Shown: piece after piece, positions 42,317 to 51,378 of the stretch | Numbering within the stretch: position 1 is the first letter of the stretch | Layout of the letters: every line of letters begins with the position of its first letter | DNA from: JBALVT01 sp965262875 | GTDB lineage: Bacteria; Pseudomonadota; Gammaproteobacteria; Pseudomonadales; Halieaceae | Length of the DNA: 64,000 bases | Assembly: GCA_965262875.1 (NCBI GenBank) | Contig: CBDHGD010000006.1 | Location: 1 to 64,000, forward strand | Direction: 5' to 3' | Made by a program: the position numbers and the translations under genes | Notes under the pieces: generated by a model | The model's database searches: none | The model's input: only the letters and a program-made list of their open reading frames with translations | Told to the model about the DNA's origin: nothing

Positions 42317-43600
42317 ATGTCACACAGATTACAGGCCCTGCGCAACCCGCAGGACAACCATACACAGGGATCACCACCACAGGATCCACAGCCCAGGTAT
42401 CCGGTCTTGCCCGAAGCGATGCAGCGCGGCGCGCTGGAAGGGCTGCTGCTCGATGTCAGCAAACATATCGGCCTGTCGGACGGCCTGTTGAAATCCTTAC
42501 TTACCATGCTGCGCGAAACCCGGCCCTCGGACTGGACCGATCCCACGCGCGAACCGGTCTGCTATGCCCTGCAAGGGAATATCGCGGGATCGCTGGGCAA
42601 GAGCCCGCGGGCGGTGCGCAATGACGAGACCGCCCTGATCGCCCTGGGCTTTGTCGACAAGCAGGTGGCCGGCAACGGCAGCCGCTGTCGTCTGGTGTTT
42701 GCCGATGGCAGCGAGTTCCGGCAAGGGCTGTGCTTCAGCCCGTTGATTGAAGCGGTACCCGATCTCATTGCACTCCGGGCCCAAATGCGCTTTGAACGCC
42801 AGCACAGAACCCGCCTGAAGCGCCAGTGCTCGGCGCTCAGGCGCAATGTCAAGATGACCCTGATGCGTCTCCAGCCGATCTATCCGGAGCACGCCGGGCT
42901 GAAAGCCATCGCAGAAACGTTTCTCAACTGGCCCCCGCGCTATGCCAGCCTACAGTCCATCGCCGCCCTCGAAGCACATTACGACGCGGTGTTAATCACC
43001 TCCGAAGCCATCGATGAACTTGCCCGAATGTTACCAGATACTTCCGCTCCAGCGGAAGCTGACTTCCGCCGATATATACAAGATACAACTCAAGATCACT
43101 CTGTAATCTGTAATGCGAGCATGAATAAGTTGGCTGACGGCACGCCGTCAGAAGATAATTCCTTAGCAGCTACGCCTGACGGCTCCGCTGATTGTTTAGA
43201 AAATAAGTGTGGCGGGGCTGAGGTCGGGGTCAACAGTGAATTTATCGAAAAACTGAACCCGCATCGGTTGTTTGCCTTGAGTTCTGAGGAGATGCGGCTT
43301 TATATCCGGCAGCACCAGGGGCAAAGACCATCGCCAGCGGCGATGGATTTTATTCTGGCGGCGATCGACCGGTTGCCGGAGTTGGGGATTAACCGCTCGG
43401 CTTATGATGCGGCGGTGGGGCAAATGGGTGATATGGCCACAGCGCTTGCAATTCTGGTGATTGACCGCAACCGGTTTCACCCGGAAACCCCGATCCAGAA
43501 CCCCGGCGGGGTGCTGCGCGCGATGACTGCACGGCATAAAGCCGGAAAACTCAATCTGGTGGGCAGTTTGATTGGCTTGACCCGGAGGATGAAAACGTGA
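42317..43600 (+). CDS. repC: RepC-type plasmid replication initiator
   Basis: The 427-residue protein has the RepC layout: an N-terminal winged-helix DNA-binding part ('ALEGLLLDVSKHIGLSDGLL', 'PSDWTDPTREPVCYALQGNI', 'LGKSPRAVRNDETALIALGF') and a C-terminal part with 'AYDAAVGQMGDMATALAILV' and 'IQNPGGVLRAMTARHKAGKL'. RepC binds the origin, usually located in its own gene, and starts replication. GAGGGA lies seven bases before the ATG. The usual repA-repB partition genes are absent upstream; the ParA pair at 7 kb is of another type. Confidence 0.88.
   Translation: MSHRLQALRNPQDNHTQGSPPQDPQPRYPVLPEAMQRGALEGLLLDVSKHIGLSDGLLKSLLTMLRETRPSDWTDPTREPVCYALQGNIAGSLGKSPRAVRNDETALIALGFVDKQVAGNGSRCRLVFADGSEFRQGLCFSPLIEAVPDLIALRAQMRFERQHRTRLKRQCSALRRNVKMTLMRLQPIYPEHAGLKAIAETFLNWPPRYASLQSIAALEAHYDAVLITSEAIDELARMLPDTSAPAEADFRRYIQDTTQDHSVICNASMNKLADGTPSEDNSLAATPDGSADCLENKCGGAEVGVNSEFIEKLNPHRLFALSSEEMRLYIRQHQGQRPSPAAMDFILAAIDRLPELGINRSAYDAAVGQMGDMATALAILVIDRNRFHPETPIQNPGGVLRAMTARHKAGKLNLVGSLIGLTRRMKT
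43041..43151. other. Candidate replication origin inside repC
   Basis: This part of repC is richer in A/T than the rest and holds two strong palindromes, CTTCCGCT-CC-AGCGGAAG (43041-43058) and CTGACGGC-AC-GCCGTCAG (43134-43151), with a third partial motif CTGACGGCTCCGC near 43169. In repABC plasmids the origin lies within the middle of repC, which fits this location. Confidence 0.45.
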
Positions 43601-43694
43601 GGATGGGGGCATTGGCGTTAAAAACGGGGTGTGCCTTTCCCTGTAAGCCCGGTTTCGGCCGCCGCACGGCCAGTCGCAATGGGGGGTGGCAGAT

Positions 43695-44384
43695 ATGACA
43701 GGTTCAGACCGGAAATCAAAAAAGACAGGTGATGTCTTGACACCGCTGCAACAGTGGCAGCGCATGGCCATGGCGGAAAATAAACGCGCGGCGCGCGGCT
43801 GGCTGGGGCTGGAGAACGATAAGCCCGTGTCACTGCGCGAGATCACAGTTGTGGTCGCACCCGGGCCCGGGGTTTCGCCGGAGGCCAAGGCATTCAGAAA
43901 GCATATGCAGCGGTTGTATCTGGACGGGTGTGACCCTGCTGCAATTGCAGCGCAGCTCGCCTGTCCCGCAGCCCTGGTCAGGACGAATTTACGGGGTCTC
44001 GATACTGTAAAACCCTTACCGCCACGCACCAAAGCATTACGGATGCGTATCCAGCGGCTGCATCTGGACGGGTTTGCCCCTGATGAAATTGTAGCAGGGC
44101 TGGCGTGTACCGAAGCACATGTCTGGAAATATTTGCGGGATCTCTATCAGGAAGGGCGGAACAGACTGTCGGATGATTATCGACAGATGCGCGTGGCGCG
44201 TATATATGCGCTGAAACAGCAGGGTCTGGCCTTGCAGGAGATTGCCGAACGGATGGGTGTCAACAAAGTGCTCTTGAACAAGGATATGCGTGAAAGGCCG
44301 CAAAAACCGGCCGGCGCGGCATCCAGGCGCGAAAATGGGGTGTGCCCTGCCCTGCCACATGTGGGCTGGCGGCGAAATCGATGA
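43695..44384 (+). CDS. Protein with repeated helix-turn-helix-like units
   Basis: The 229-residue protein starts at an ATG with a G-rich site upstream; an in-frame GTG at 43686 is possible. Three similar units are visible: 'AFRKHMQRLYLDGCDPAAIA', 'ALRMRIQRLHLDGFAPDEIV' and 'VARIYALKQQGLALQEIAER', each followed by an A-x-x-V/M-x-x-x recognition-like helix. This resembles tandem resolvase or sigma-type HTHs. It follows repC with a 94-base gap, so a role in copy control or replication is possible but unproven. No named family is recognised. Confidence 0.6.
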   Translation: MTGSDRKSKKTGDVLTPLQQWQRMAMAENKRAARGWLGLENDKPVSLREITVVVAPGPGVSPEAKAFRKHMQRLYLDGCDPAAIAAQLACPAALVRTNLRGLDTVKPLPPRTKALRMRIQRLHLDGFAPDEIVAGLACTEAHVWKYLRDLYQEGRNRLSDDYRQMRVARIYALKQQGLALQEIAERMGVNKVLLNKDMRERPQKPAGAASRRENGVCPALPHVGWRRNR

Positions 44385-44399
44385 AAGGAAAAAACAACG

Positions 44400-44753
44400 A
44401 TGACATATGAGATGACACACAGAAAACTTAAAAAGCCCATGAACAACACTTTCCCCCCTGCCAGGGGTAAACAGCTCACGGGGTTTTATGCGGCACTGGT
44501 CCGGCATTGCGAGGCGGAAATCAGACAAATGCGCTCAGCGTTCCAGATGGAGCTGGGCCGTCTTAAAAATCCCGGTGCACAGGCGGCCTACCGGGGAAAC
44601 CACACTGTAGACACCTGTTGGCAGGCTTTGGCCACGGATGATTTTATCCGTGTGGTGCGGGATCTGTCCGATCTCTGTGGCACAGAAATAGGCGCGGTGC
44701 CCCTGTTGCTGGAGAATAGGATTCCACCCCCGAAACAAAGGAGATGCCGATGA
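44400..44753 (+). CDS. Hypothetical protein downstream of repC
   Basis: The 117-residue protein starts at ATG with AAAGGA upstream and reads MTYEMTHRKLKKPMNNTFPP. It contains 'FYAALVRHCEAEIRQMRSAF' and 'VDTCWQALATDDFIRVVRDL', mostly helical. It overlaps the next small ORF by four bases, so repC, the HTH-repeat gene and these small genes look like one transcription unit. Confidence 0.5.
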   Translation: MTYEMTHRKLKKPMNNTFPPARGKQLTGFYAALVRHCEAEIRQMRSAFQMELGRLKNPGAQAAYRGNHTVDTCWQALATDDFIRVVRDLSDLCGTEIGAVPLLLENRIPPPKQRRCR

Positions 44754-44914
44754 ATAACCCCTTACCCAAGGCGACCCCACGCGACCCGTTTTTCAAACCG
44801 CTCTCGGCCAAAGTGATGCCAAAACGGTTTGAAGCACATTGCCTTATATTGAATCCCAATTCACTGCCTCTACGAACGCGAATTGGGATGATGGCAATTG
44901 TAATAAAAAGGTAA
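44750..44914 (+). CDS. Small ORF truncated by IS66 copy 2
   Basis: The 54-residue frame (MNNPLPKATPRDPFFKPLSA...) has AAAGGAG upstream of its ATG and uses a TAA contributed by the IS66 end. Removing IS66 and one 8-bp target copy continues the frame as ...VIKRQNALSPLKAES and stops at about 46500, giving about 73 residues. A small basic protein of unknown function. Confidence 0.5.
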   Translation: MNNPLPKATPRDPFFKPLSAKVMPKRFEAHCLILNPNSLPLRTRIGMMAIVIKR

Positions 44915-46434
44915 CTGCCCAGGTACCCTAAGGAATAATTCTCTTGCCTGAGGAATCCCGATGTGATTCATTAAGATTATGATTTTTTCAAACGCACCCA
45001 AAGGTTATGTTTCCGTTGAGGCTTATGAAGAGCTGAAGCAGAAGAATGCACAAACGATAGCCCTGCTTGTGGCTCGCATTGAAGACCTTGAGCGTCGCCT
45101 CAGCTTGAACAGCAGCAACAGTAGCAAGCCGCCTTCAAGCGACGGCCTAAAGAAGCCCAAGGCTGAACCCAGAACCAAAAGTCTGCGGAGAAAATCCGGT
45201 AAAAAGTCAGGCGGGCAGAAAGGCCACAAGGGAAGCACCCTGTGCCAAACGGCAGATCCCGATCATGTTGAAGATCACTTTCCTTCTGTCTGCGGGCAAT
45301 GTGGCACACCGCTGTCGCCATCAATGGCAGAGGATTACGCCGCACGACAGGTGTTTGACCTGCCCGAGCCACAACCCCTGGTGACAACGGAACACAGGGC
45401 ACATGTCTGCCTTTGCGGCCACTGTGGGGAAACAACCAGGGCGGCGTTTCCTCTGGAAGTAAAGGCACCCGTGCAGTACGGGCCACGCATCGCCGGAGTG
45501 GCAACATATCTCCAATGCGCCCATTTCCTGCCGGAAGACAGACTGGCGCAAATAATGGCCGATTTGTTCAATGCCCCTTTGGTTCCTGCCACTGTGGCCG
45601 CCATGAACCGCAAAGCATCAGAGCGGCTCAAGGGGGTTGCTTCTCACCTGCAGGATGTGATCGCCCAACAGGTCCACGTCAAACATCTTGACGAGACGGG
45701 TTTCCGGATTACGGGGTGCCTGCAATGGCTTCACGTTGCCTGTACACCGCTTCTGGCTTTCTACCGGGTCAGCAGCAAACGCGGTAATCTGTTATCCAAT
45801 CTCACGGGCTGTATCGTGCATGATCATTGGCAGCCCTACTTCACGCTGGATGGTGTTACCCATGCGTTGTGCAATGCACACCATTTACGGGAACTGCAAG
45901 CGTTGGTCGAAATCGAACAGGAAGATTGGGCTGGTCAGATGCAAAGGCTACTGCGGCGTGCGCACCATGTCACACAGGCCGCGCGGGATAAGGGCGTGGC
46001 GGTTTCAACACCGCTTGTTGCGCTTATTAATCGGCGATACGACAGGATCATCACCGCTGCATTGGGTTTCCATGAGGAATTGCCTCCACTCGTGCCGCCA
46101 AAACCCGGAAGACGGGGGCGCAAGAAGCGACGGACAGGACATAATCTGGCTTTACGATTGCGCGATCACAAGGAAGGCACCCTGCGCTTTCTGACAGATC
46201 CCGACGTGCCATTCACAAACAACGAAGCTGAACGCGACCTGCGGATGATGAAACTACGTCAGAAAATATCGGGAGGGTTCAGGTCTGAACAAGGGGCAGA
46301 GGATTTTGCCACCCTGCGCAGCGTCATCACAACGGCGAGAAAACAAGGATGGAACATCATCGAAACACTGATGATGCCTGCCGATCAGATTATTGCAAAA
46401 CTGAAATACGCTTAAAAACAACCTGGGCAGTTAC
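44911..46434 (+). mobile_element. IS66-family element, copy 2
   Basis: The 1524-bp element is flanked by a perfect 8-bp duplication ATAAAAAG (44903-44910 and 46435-46442), confirming a clean insertion. It has the same ends as copy 1 and as the 20-bp solo end at 54389. Confidence 0.94.
44979..46415 (+). CDS. IS66-family transposase (ISBst12-like), copy 2
   Basis: The 478-residue product differs from copy 1 by a single Gly for Asp in 'AALGFHEELPP'. All zinc and DDE motifs are intact, so the element is probably functional. Confidence 0.93.
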   Translation: MIFSNAPKGYVSVEAYEELKQKNAQTIALLVARIEDLERRLSLNSSNSSKPPSSDGLKKPKAEPRTKSLRRKSGKKSGGQKGHKGSTLCQTADPDHVEDHFPSVCGQCGTPLSPSMAEDYAARQVFDLPEPQPLVTTEHRAHVCLCGHCGETTRAAFPLEVKAPVQYGPRIAGVATYLQCAHFLPEDRLAQIMADLFNAPLVPATVAAMNRKASERLKGVASHLQDVIAQQVHVKHLDETGFRITGCLQWLHVACTPLLAFYRVSSKRGNLLSNLTGCIVHDHWQPYFTLDGVTHALCNAHHLRELQALVEIEQEDWAGQMQRLLRRAHHVTQAARDKGVAVSTPLVALINRRYDRIITAALGFHEELPPLVPPKPGRRGRKKRRTGHNLALRLRDHKEGTLRFLTDPDVPFTNNEAERDLRMMKLRQKISGGFRSEQGAEDFATLRSVITTARKQGWNIIETLMMPADQIIAKLKYA

Positions 46435-46773
46435 ATAAAAAGGCAAAATGCTCTATCGCCCCTGAAGGCAGAGAGCCATTGTCAGAAGAAGCCGCTATCG
46501 TGAAACAGCGTAAAGAAGTTTCAGCGGCGTTTAGAGTGTATTGCGTTTTATTGAACTCATTCAATGAAATGAAATGCACAGCTTCATTGCATTTTAAGTG
46601 CTGCGTCTTCCATTTGCCCGGAAACCGATCAAAAGCAACACGCTCTAACCAGCGTTACCGAAAGAAGGCCAATGAAAGTTAAAATAACGATGACAAAGAT
46701 GGAGTGGGTCCGCGCGCTCTGCTGGAGATAACATTATAGGCGCCGTGGCGCGATTTGAGGTAAGGCAGACAGA

Positions 46774-47439
46774 ATGAGTGAAAACGGAAAACAAAAACAT
46801 CACCCACCGGTAAAGCCGACGCATGATGCGCTGTTCCGCGCCATCATTGACGACAAAGACCGCGCGGCAGCGCTTTTGCGCGATTACCTGCCGGACCGGA
46901 TCAGGGCGCGCATGGGGGATGCGGCCCCCAAACGGGTGGAAGGCAGCTTTATCGACGAGGACGCCCATCTGAAACACAGCGACGGGCTGTTCGAGGTCAC
47001 GCTAAAGGACGGCAAACCCGCTCTCGTATACGTGCTTTTGGAGCATAAATCGGTTTCGGAACCAGCCACGCCCTTGCAATTGCTGGGTTATATGCTGCGC
47101 ATTTATAGCCGCTTTGCCGATGGGCAGGCGGCAAGGTTGCGCGCCCTGCCCGTGGTGATACCTCTGTTATTCTATCATGGGAAATCAGCCTGGAATGTGC
47201 CGCAGATCTTTGGCGAGATGTTTGACGTCAGTGAGGATATGGCCCGCTATGTGCCATCGTTCCAGTACGAGGTGCATGATCTGGGCAGCATCCCGATGGA
47301 ACGCTTGTCGCGGGATCCCGAGGTTATGGCAGGGTTGGCCCTGCTGAAATTTGTGAAGCACCGGTCCGATATGACAGTGGAGCATCTGACGGAAATCCTG
47401 CGTGCCTTGTCCTTTGATACAAATTTTGCGGGTGTTTGA
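46774..47439 (+). CDS. Rpn/PD-(D/E)XK nuclease-family protein, C-terminus lost
   Basis: The 221-residue product holds the N-terminal nuclease domain of Rpn-family (DUF4351/transposase_31-like) proteins: 'PTHDALFRAIIDDKDRAAAL', 'EVTLKDGKPALVYVLLEHKS' with the conserved Glu-His-Lys, and 'LPVVIPLLFYHGKSAWNVP'. It stops where an IS630 fragment has been joined (near 47437). The missing C-terminal half corresponds to that kept at 9210-9862. Such proteins promote recA-independent recombination or act as nucleases. Confidence 0.85.
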   Translation: MSENGKQKHHPPVKPTHDALFRAIIDDKDRAAALLRDYLPDRIRARMGDAAPKRVEGSFIDEDAHLKHSDGLFEVTLKDGKPALVYVLLEHKSVSEPATPLQLLGYMLRIYSRFADGQAARLRALPVVIPLLFYHGKSAWNVPQIFGEMFDVSEDMARYVPSFQYEVHDLGSIPMERLSRDPEVMAGLALLKFVKHRSDMTVEHLTEILRALSFDTNFAGV

Positions 47440-47643
47440 GCAGGGTGATGTTGTCCGGCACTTCCAGTTTTGCTGATCCGTGCCAGCCTGCACCGTCGAG
47501 GATGAGCAAGGCATGGGCACCTGCCGCGACCGTCCTGGCGATCTCGCACAGATGTGCATTCATAGCGGACGTGTCCGCATACGGCATGATCAGTGCAGCA
47601 GCCTCGGCGCGTTCGGGACAAACCGCGCCGAAGATATAGCCCG
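47440..47643 (-). pseudogene. Fragment of an IS630-family transposase
   Basis: The minus strand encodes 'GYIFGAVCPERAEAAALIMP' and 'HALLILDGAGWHGSAKLEVP', the DDE region of IS630-type transposases, related to but distinct from the copy at 21473. Both ends are cut: by the Rpn gene on the left and by the MITE-like element on the right. Confidence 0.8.
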
Positions 47644-47648
47644 ACGTA

Positions 47649-48005
47649 GGTTGTAACCCAACAAAGGTACCAAAAGTCTCACAGAAAATCGGCTTGCGCT
47701 TTGAAATCAAAGGGTTTTAGAGAGATTCCGAGGCTCTGAAATCTGCCGTTGGCTTGATGCCTGGTTTCGGGGGGTGATTTTTTGGAAAACTCAGGGAGTT
47801 ACACAATGGCGGACGTTGTTCTTAAAACGACCGTTTTTAGTGTTCCCTTTTGTGTCAGCTTACCGCACTGTTTTTATTGCATAATTTTAGTTCCTTAACT
47901 TCATCCCGAAACAGCATTGTGTTATTTCACCAAAACACCCTTTTGAGAACAAAAATTGGTCTTAAAAATCTGTGGTACTTTTGGTACCTTTGTTGGGTTA
48001 CAACC
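47649..48005. mobile_element. 357-bp MITE-like element with 29-bp inverted repeats
   Basis: Perfect 29-bp inverted repeats beginning GGTTGTAACCCAACAAAGGT lie at 47649-47677 and 47977-48005. The triplet GTA is present just outside both ends, possibly a target duplication. The interior has no gene. It looks like a non-autonomous element; no related full transposon is in the window. Confidence 0.75.
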
Positions 48006-48188
48006 GTAGTTGTACAAATCAAATGAAAAGCTACTTCAATCAACTCAAAGAAATGCTCGCCGTTCGCGGAAAATTGTCTGCTTTCAGTGGTCATGATCTA
48101 TATGATTGCCAGCCCAGCTAGCCAGGTGCTAAACAAGGCCTAATCCACTCGAAACGTCGAGGAGCCATTTTATATTAAGGCCCAATAG

Positions 48189-50108
48189 ATGAAACTCAAA
48201 ACAGTAGTCATTAACCATTTCAAACACATAATTGACTCAACTCCAGTAGATATCGAAAAGGATGTCACTTGTCTTGTTGGGAAGAACGAGTCTGGAAAAT
48301 CTGCGTTTCTTGAAGCTCTACGGAGGTTAAAACCTGCGAATGGTAATGCGAAGTTTGATGTGGCTAATCATTATCCTGCTTGGCTCGAAAAACGCCACAA
48401 ACGCGAAGGTAAAAACATAAAGGATAGCAGACCAATTAGAGCGTCATTTGAGCTTGAAGAGGATGATATAAAGGCAGTTGAGGTAGTCTTTGGTAGTGGT
48501 GTAATTACGTCTAATGAGTTTGATGTTGGAAGGACTTACAAAAATAATTACTCTTGCGTAAGTTTATCTCACAGCGAAGCTAAAGCAGTCAAAAATTCTC
48601 TTTCCGAAATTGAATTAATGCCCGACTTAGCAGTTAGCCTGAATGAATGCTCTACATTCGACAACATGAGGAAAGAAATTGAAAAACTAAAAGTAACTCA
48701 CGTTGAAGACCAAGAGCAATTAGATAATTTAGAAGAAGTTTGTGAGCAGTTGGATCAAATTATTCCATCTAAGAAAACCTACTGGAGTACAATTTTCTCG
48801 ATCCTAGAAAGTCGAATGCCAGCATTTTTTTATTACGCTGATTACAGTACTCTACCAAGTATAATTAAGATCAAAGAGTTATTAGAAGCAGACCCAGAAG
48901 ATTTAGATGATGATGATGACACGGCTTTAGCACTTTTGAAACTTGCAGGTACTGATAATGAATATCTCTTGGATCCCGATTATCAAACTCGCAAACGCGA
49001 ACTCGAAAATGTTGCAAATGATATTACGCAGGAAATTCTCAATTATTGGTCTACGAACCAAGACCTGAGAGTACTATTTGATATCACGCAACAAACTGAA
49101 AATATACCTAACGGCCAATCAACGGTAGTAGATGAGCTTCATATTAGGATGTATGATAATAAACATATGTTATCGCTACCTTTCGACGAACGCTCCTCTG
49201 GGTTTAGATGGTTTTTCTCTTTCCTTTCCGCATTCTCCAAGTATGAGTTTGACAATACTCCAGTAGTGATCCTGTTAGATGAACCAGCATTGGGATTACA
49301 TGCAAAAGCTCAGAAGGATTTTCTAAAATTCATAGATGAGCGTTTGTCTAAAAAGTGCCAAGTAATTTATTCAACGCATTCCCCATTTATGGTTCAACCA
49401 AATAAGTTAGAGAGAGCAAGATTAGTTGAGGATAAAGGGAGAGATATAGGGTCAGTCATAACTTCAGATGTGCTAACAACAGATGCTGATACCCTATTTC
49501 CACTACAAAGCGCACTTGGGTACGACATTGCGCAACACTTATTCATTTCCAAAGACAACCTTGTTGTTGAAGGCCCCTCGGACTTAATCTTCATGGACGC
49601 AATTTCACAACATCTCAATTCACTTGGGCGGGTTGGGCTTGACCCAAGATGGTCAATTATGCCGCTTGGTGGTGCTGATATAATTCCAGCCTTTGTTGCT
49701 TTGCTTGGTCATCATTTGGATGTCACCGTTGTTGTCGATTCACGTAAGGAAGGACATCAAAAACTAACAGCTTTGGCAAAGAACGGATTCTTGGCTGATA
49801 CAAGAATTATAACCATAGGGGAATTTACAGACACAAAGATGGCTGACATAGAAGACCTCTTTTCAGTTATGGATTACTTAAGGTTGTATAATAAAGCATT
49901 TAAAAAGAAACTGAAGAAAGCGGACTTAAACGGCAGTGATCCAATCGTTCGTCAATTAGCTAGGTTGGAAAAGGTGGATCGCTTCAATCATGATGCTCCC
50001 GCTGATGCGCTTCTGAGGGATCGCGTCGGTCAATTATCAAAGTTAAATGACAAAACACTTAGTAATTTTGAAAAGCTGTTTACTCGTATCAATAATACAT
50101 TGGCATGA
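48189..50108 (+). CDS. OLD-family ATPase-TOPRIM nuclease
   Basis: The 639-residue protein combines an ABC/SMC-like ATPase with a C-terminal TOPRIM nuclease. Visible are Walker A 'GKNESGKS' (31-38), an inserted coiled coil ('EKLKVTHVEDQEQLDNLEEV'), signature 'FDERSSGFRWFFSFL', Walker B 'VVILLDEPALGLH' (~357), and TOPRIM motifs 'LVVEGPSDLIFMDAIS' (~457) and 'VVVDSRKEG' (~514). This matches OLD proteins and Gabija GajA. No UvrD-like GajB follows, so it is a single-gene class 1 OLD or a remnant of Gabija. DNA cleavage in phage defence is likely. The gene is AT-rich relative to the backbone. Confidence 0.82.
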   Translation: MKLKTVVINHFKHIIDSTPVDIEKDVTCLVGKNESGKSAFLEALRRLKPANGNAKFDVANHYPAWLEKRHKREGKNIKDSRPIRASFELEEDDIKAVEVVFGSGVITSNEFDVGRTYKNNYSCVSLSHSEAKAVKNSLSEIELMPDLAVSLNECSTFDNMRKEIEKLKVTHVEDQEQLDNLEEVCEQLDQIIPSKKTYWSTIFSILESRMPAFFYYADYSTLPSIIKIKELLEADPEDLDDDDDTALALLKLAGTDNEYLLDPDYQTRKRELENVANDITQEILNYWSTNQDLRVLFDITQQTENIPNGQSTVVDELHIRMYDNKHMLSLPFDERSSGFRWFFSFLSAFSKYEFDNTPVVILLDEPALGLHAKAQKDFLKFIDERLSKKCQVIYSTHSPFMVQPNKLERARLVEDKGRDIGSVITSDVLTTDADTLFPLQSALGYDIAQHLFISKDNLVVEGPSDLIFMDAISQHLNSLGRVGLDPRWSIMPLGGADIIPAFVALLGHHLDVTVVVDSRKEGHQKLTALAKNGFLADTRIITIGEFTDTKMADIEDLFSVMDYLRLYNKAFKKKLKKADLNGSDPIVRQLARLEKVDRFNHDAPADALLRDRVGQLSKLNDKTLSNFEKLFTRINNTLA

Positions 50109-50243
50109 TGATACACAGGGGAATTGCATGAATATTACGCGCCGAGTACATGAAGCAGGAAGCGATCCTGTGGCGGTTTTGGTATGGGGACGTAGGGCTG
50201 AGCGGAACGGTGAGGTATCATGATGAAAAAAAGGAGAGTGCCA

Positions 50244-51332
50244 GTGACGAATAATGAAATCAACACCGCTCGTACTTATACCCGAGCGCGCTTCTGGAAG
50301 TGTGCCTTACAGGTCAACACAGTAGAATATATCAAATATCGTGGCGAGACGCCGACGCTCAGTGAGGATGAATATAACCACCAGCTCCTTGAAGCTTCTC
50401 TTGAGGCTGGTATTCAGGTTATTGGTCTTGCTGATCACGGCAGCGTGGATGGTCTGGATAAGCTGCGTCCACTGTTTACTAAAAACGGCATCGTGGTTTT
50501 TTCCGGTTTCGAAATTGCCTCTAGCGAAAAAATTCATTTCGTCTGCCTGTTTGATGAAAATAAATCTGGCAGAGAGCTAGAGCGAATTTTAGGACTTTTA
50601 AAGCTGCCCAACCCAAATGATGGCACCCAACCTTCTGAATTAAGTGCAGCACAACTGATTGATGAAGTGGTAAAGCAAGGTGGCTTTATTTATGCCGCAC
50701 ATTGCACCCATAATAATGGCTTGCTTAAGCTGAGAATGAAACATATCTGGCAGCAGAAAAATTTATTGGCAGCACAGATTCCCGGATCAATCGAAAATCT
50801 AAAAGGTTTTGAAGATGACTTCAATCGCAAAGTGTTTTTAAACAAGAACCCTGATTATAGTAGAGAGCGACCGATGGCGGCGATTAATGCCGCCGATGTC
50901 GCCAAACCAGACGATATCAGCAATGATGGTGCTTCTTGTCTGATTAAAATGACCAAGCCCTGCTTTACCTCCTTTAAGCAAGCCTTTTTAGATGCAGGCT
51001 CGCGGGTGCGTTTAAATTCTGAAAAACCGGAAAACTGGTCATCAGCCATTGAACGCATCCGTTTTGTCGGCGGCTATCTTGATGGGGTTGATATAGAGCT
51101 TTCGGAACACTTAAACGCTGTGATTGGTGGGCGAGGGACGGGTAAGTCAACCTTGTTGGAGTGCCAAGCCGAAGAATGTGCGGACGTAATGCGGGATGCA
51201 CTGGCAAGTGACAAGATGACTATCATTGTGTGCAAATGCCAGTCAGGCAACATCCCCGTCCCGGTTATCACGAAAGATCCTGTGGTTATTCGCGATCGGT
51301 TCATGACCGCTTTGCAGGAAAGAAATACCTAA
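50244..51332 (+). pseudogene. Chimeric ORF: TrlF-type PHP-ATPase 5' part joined to the tail of a TPP-enzyme-like gene
   Basis: From a GTG with AAGGAG upstream, residues 1-~305 match TrlF-family proteins: a PHP domain ('AGIQVIGLADHGSVDGLDKL', 'GIVVFSGFEIASSEKIHFVC', 'GGFIYAAHCTHNNGLL') and a start of the ATPase with Walker A 'VIGGRGTGKSTLLE'. Immediately after (near 51163) similarity stops and the last ~55 residues ('MTIIVCKCQSGNIPVPVITK' and 'PVVIRDRFMTAL') look like the C-terminus of a thiamine-pyrophosphate-dependent decarboxylase. A deletion probably joined the two. TrlF proteins are normally about 900 residues, so the ATPase is inactive. The second assignment is tentative. Confidence 0.65.
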
Positions 51333-51378
51333 CAGAATTACAAACACCAATGAAATACAGCATTATAGGAGGAACAAC

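Noticed and set aside
48189..51332. Complete Gabija system (GajA plus GajB)
   Set aside because: The gene after the OLD-like gene is a PHP/TrlF-type fragment, not a UvrD-like helicase.
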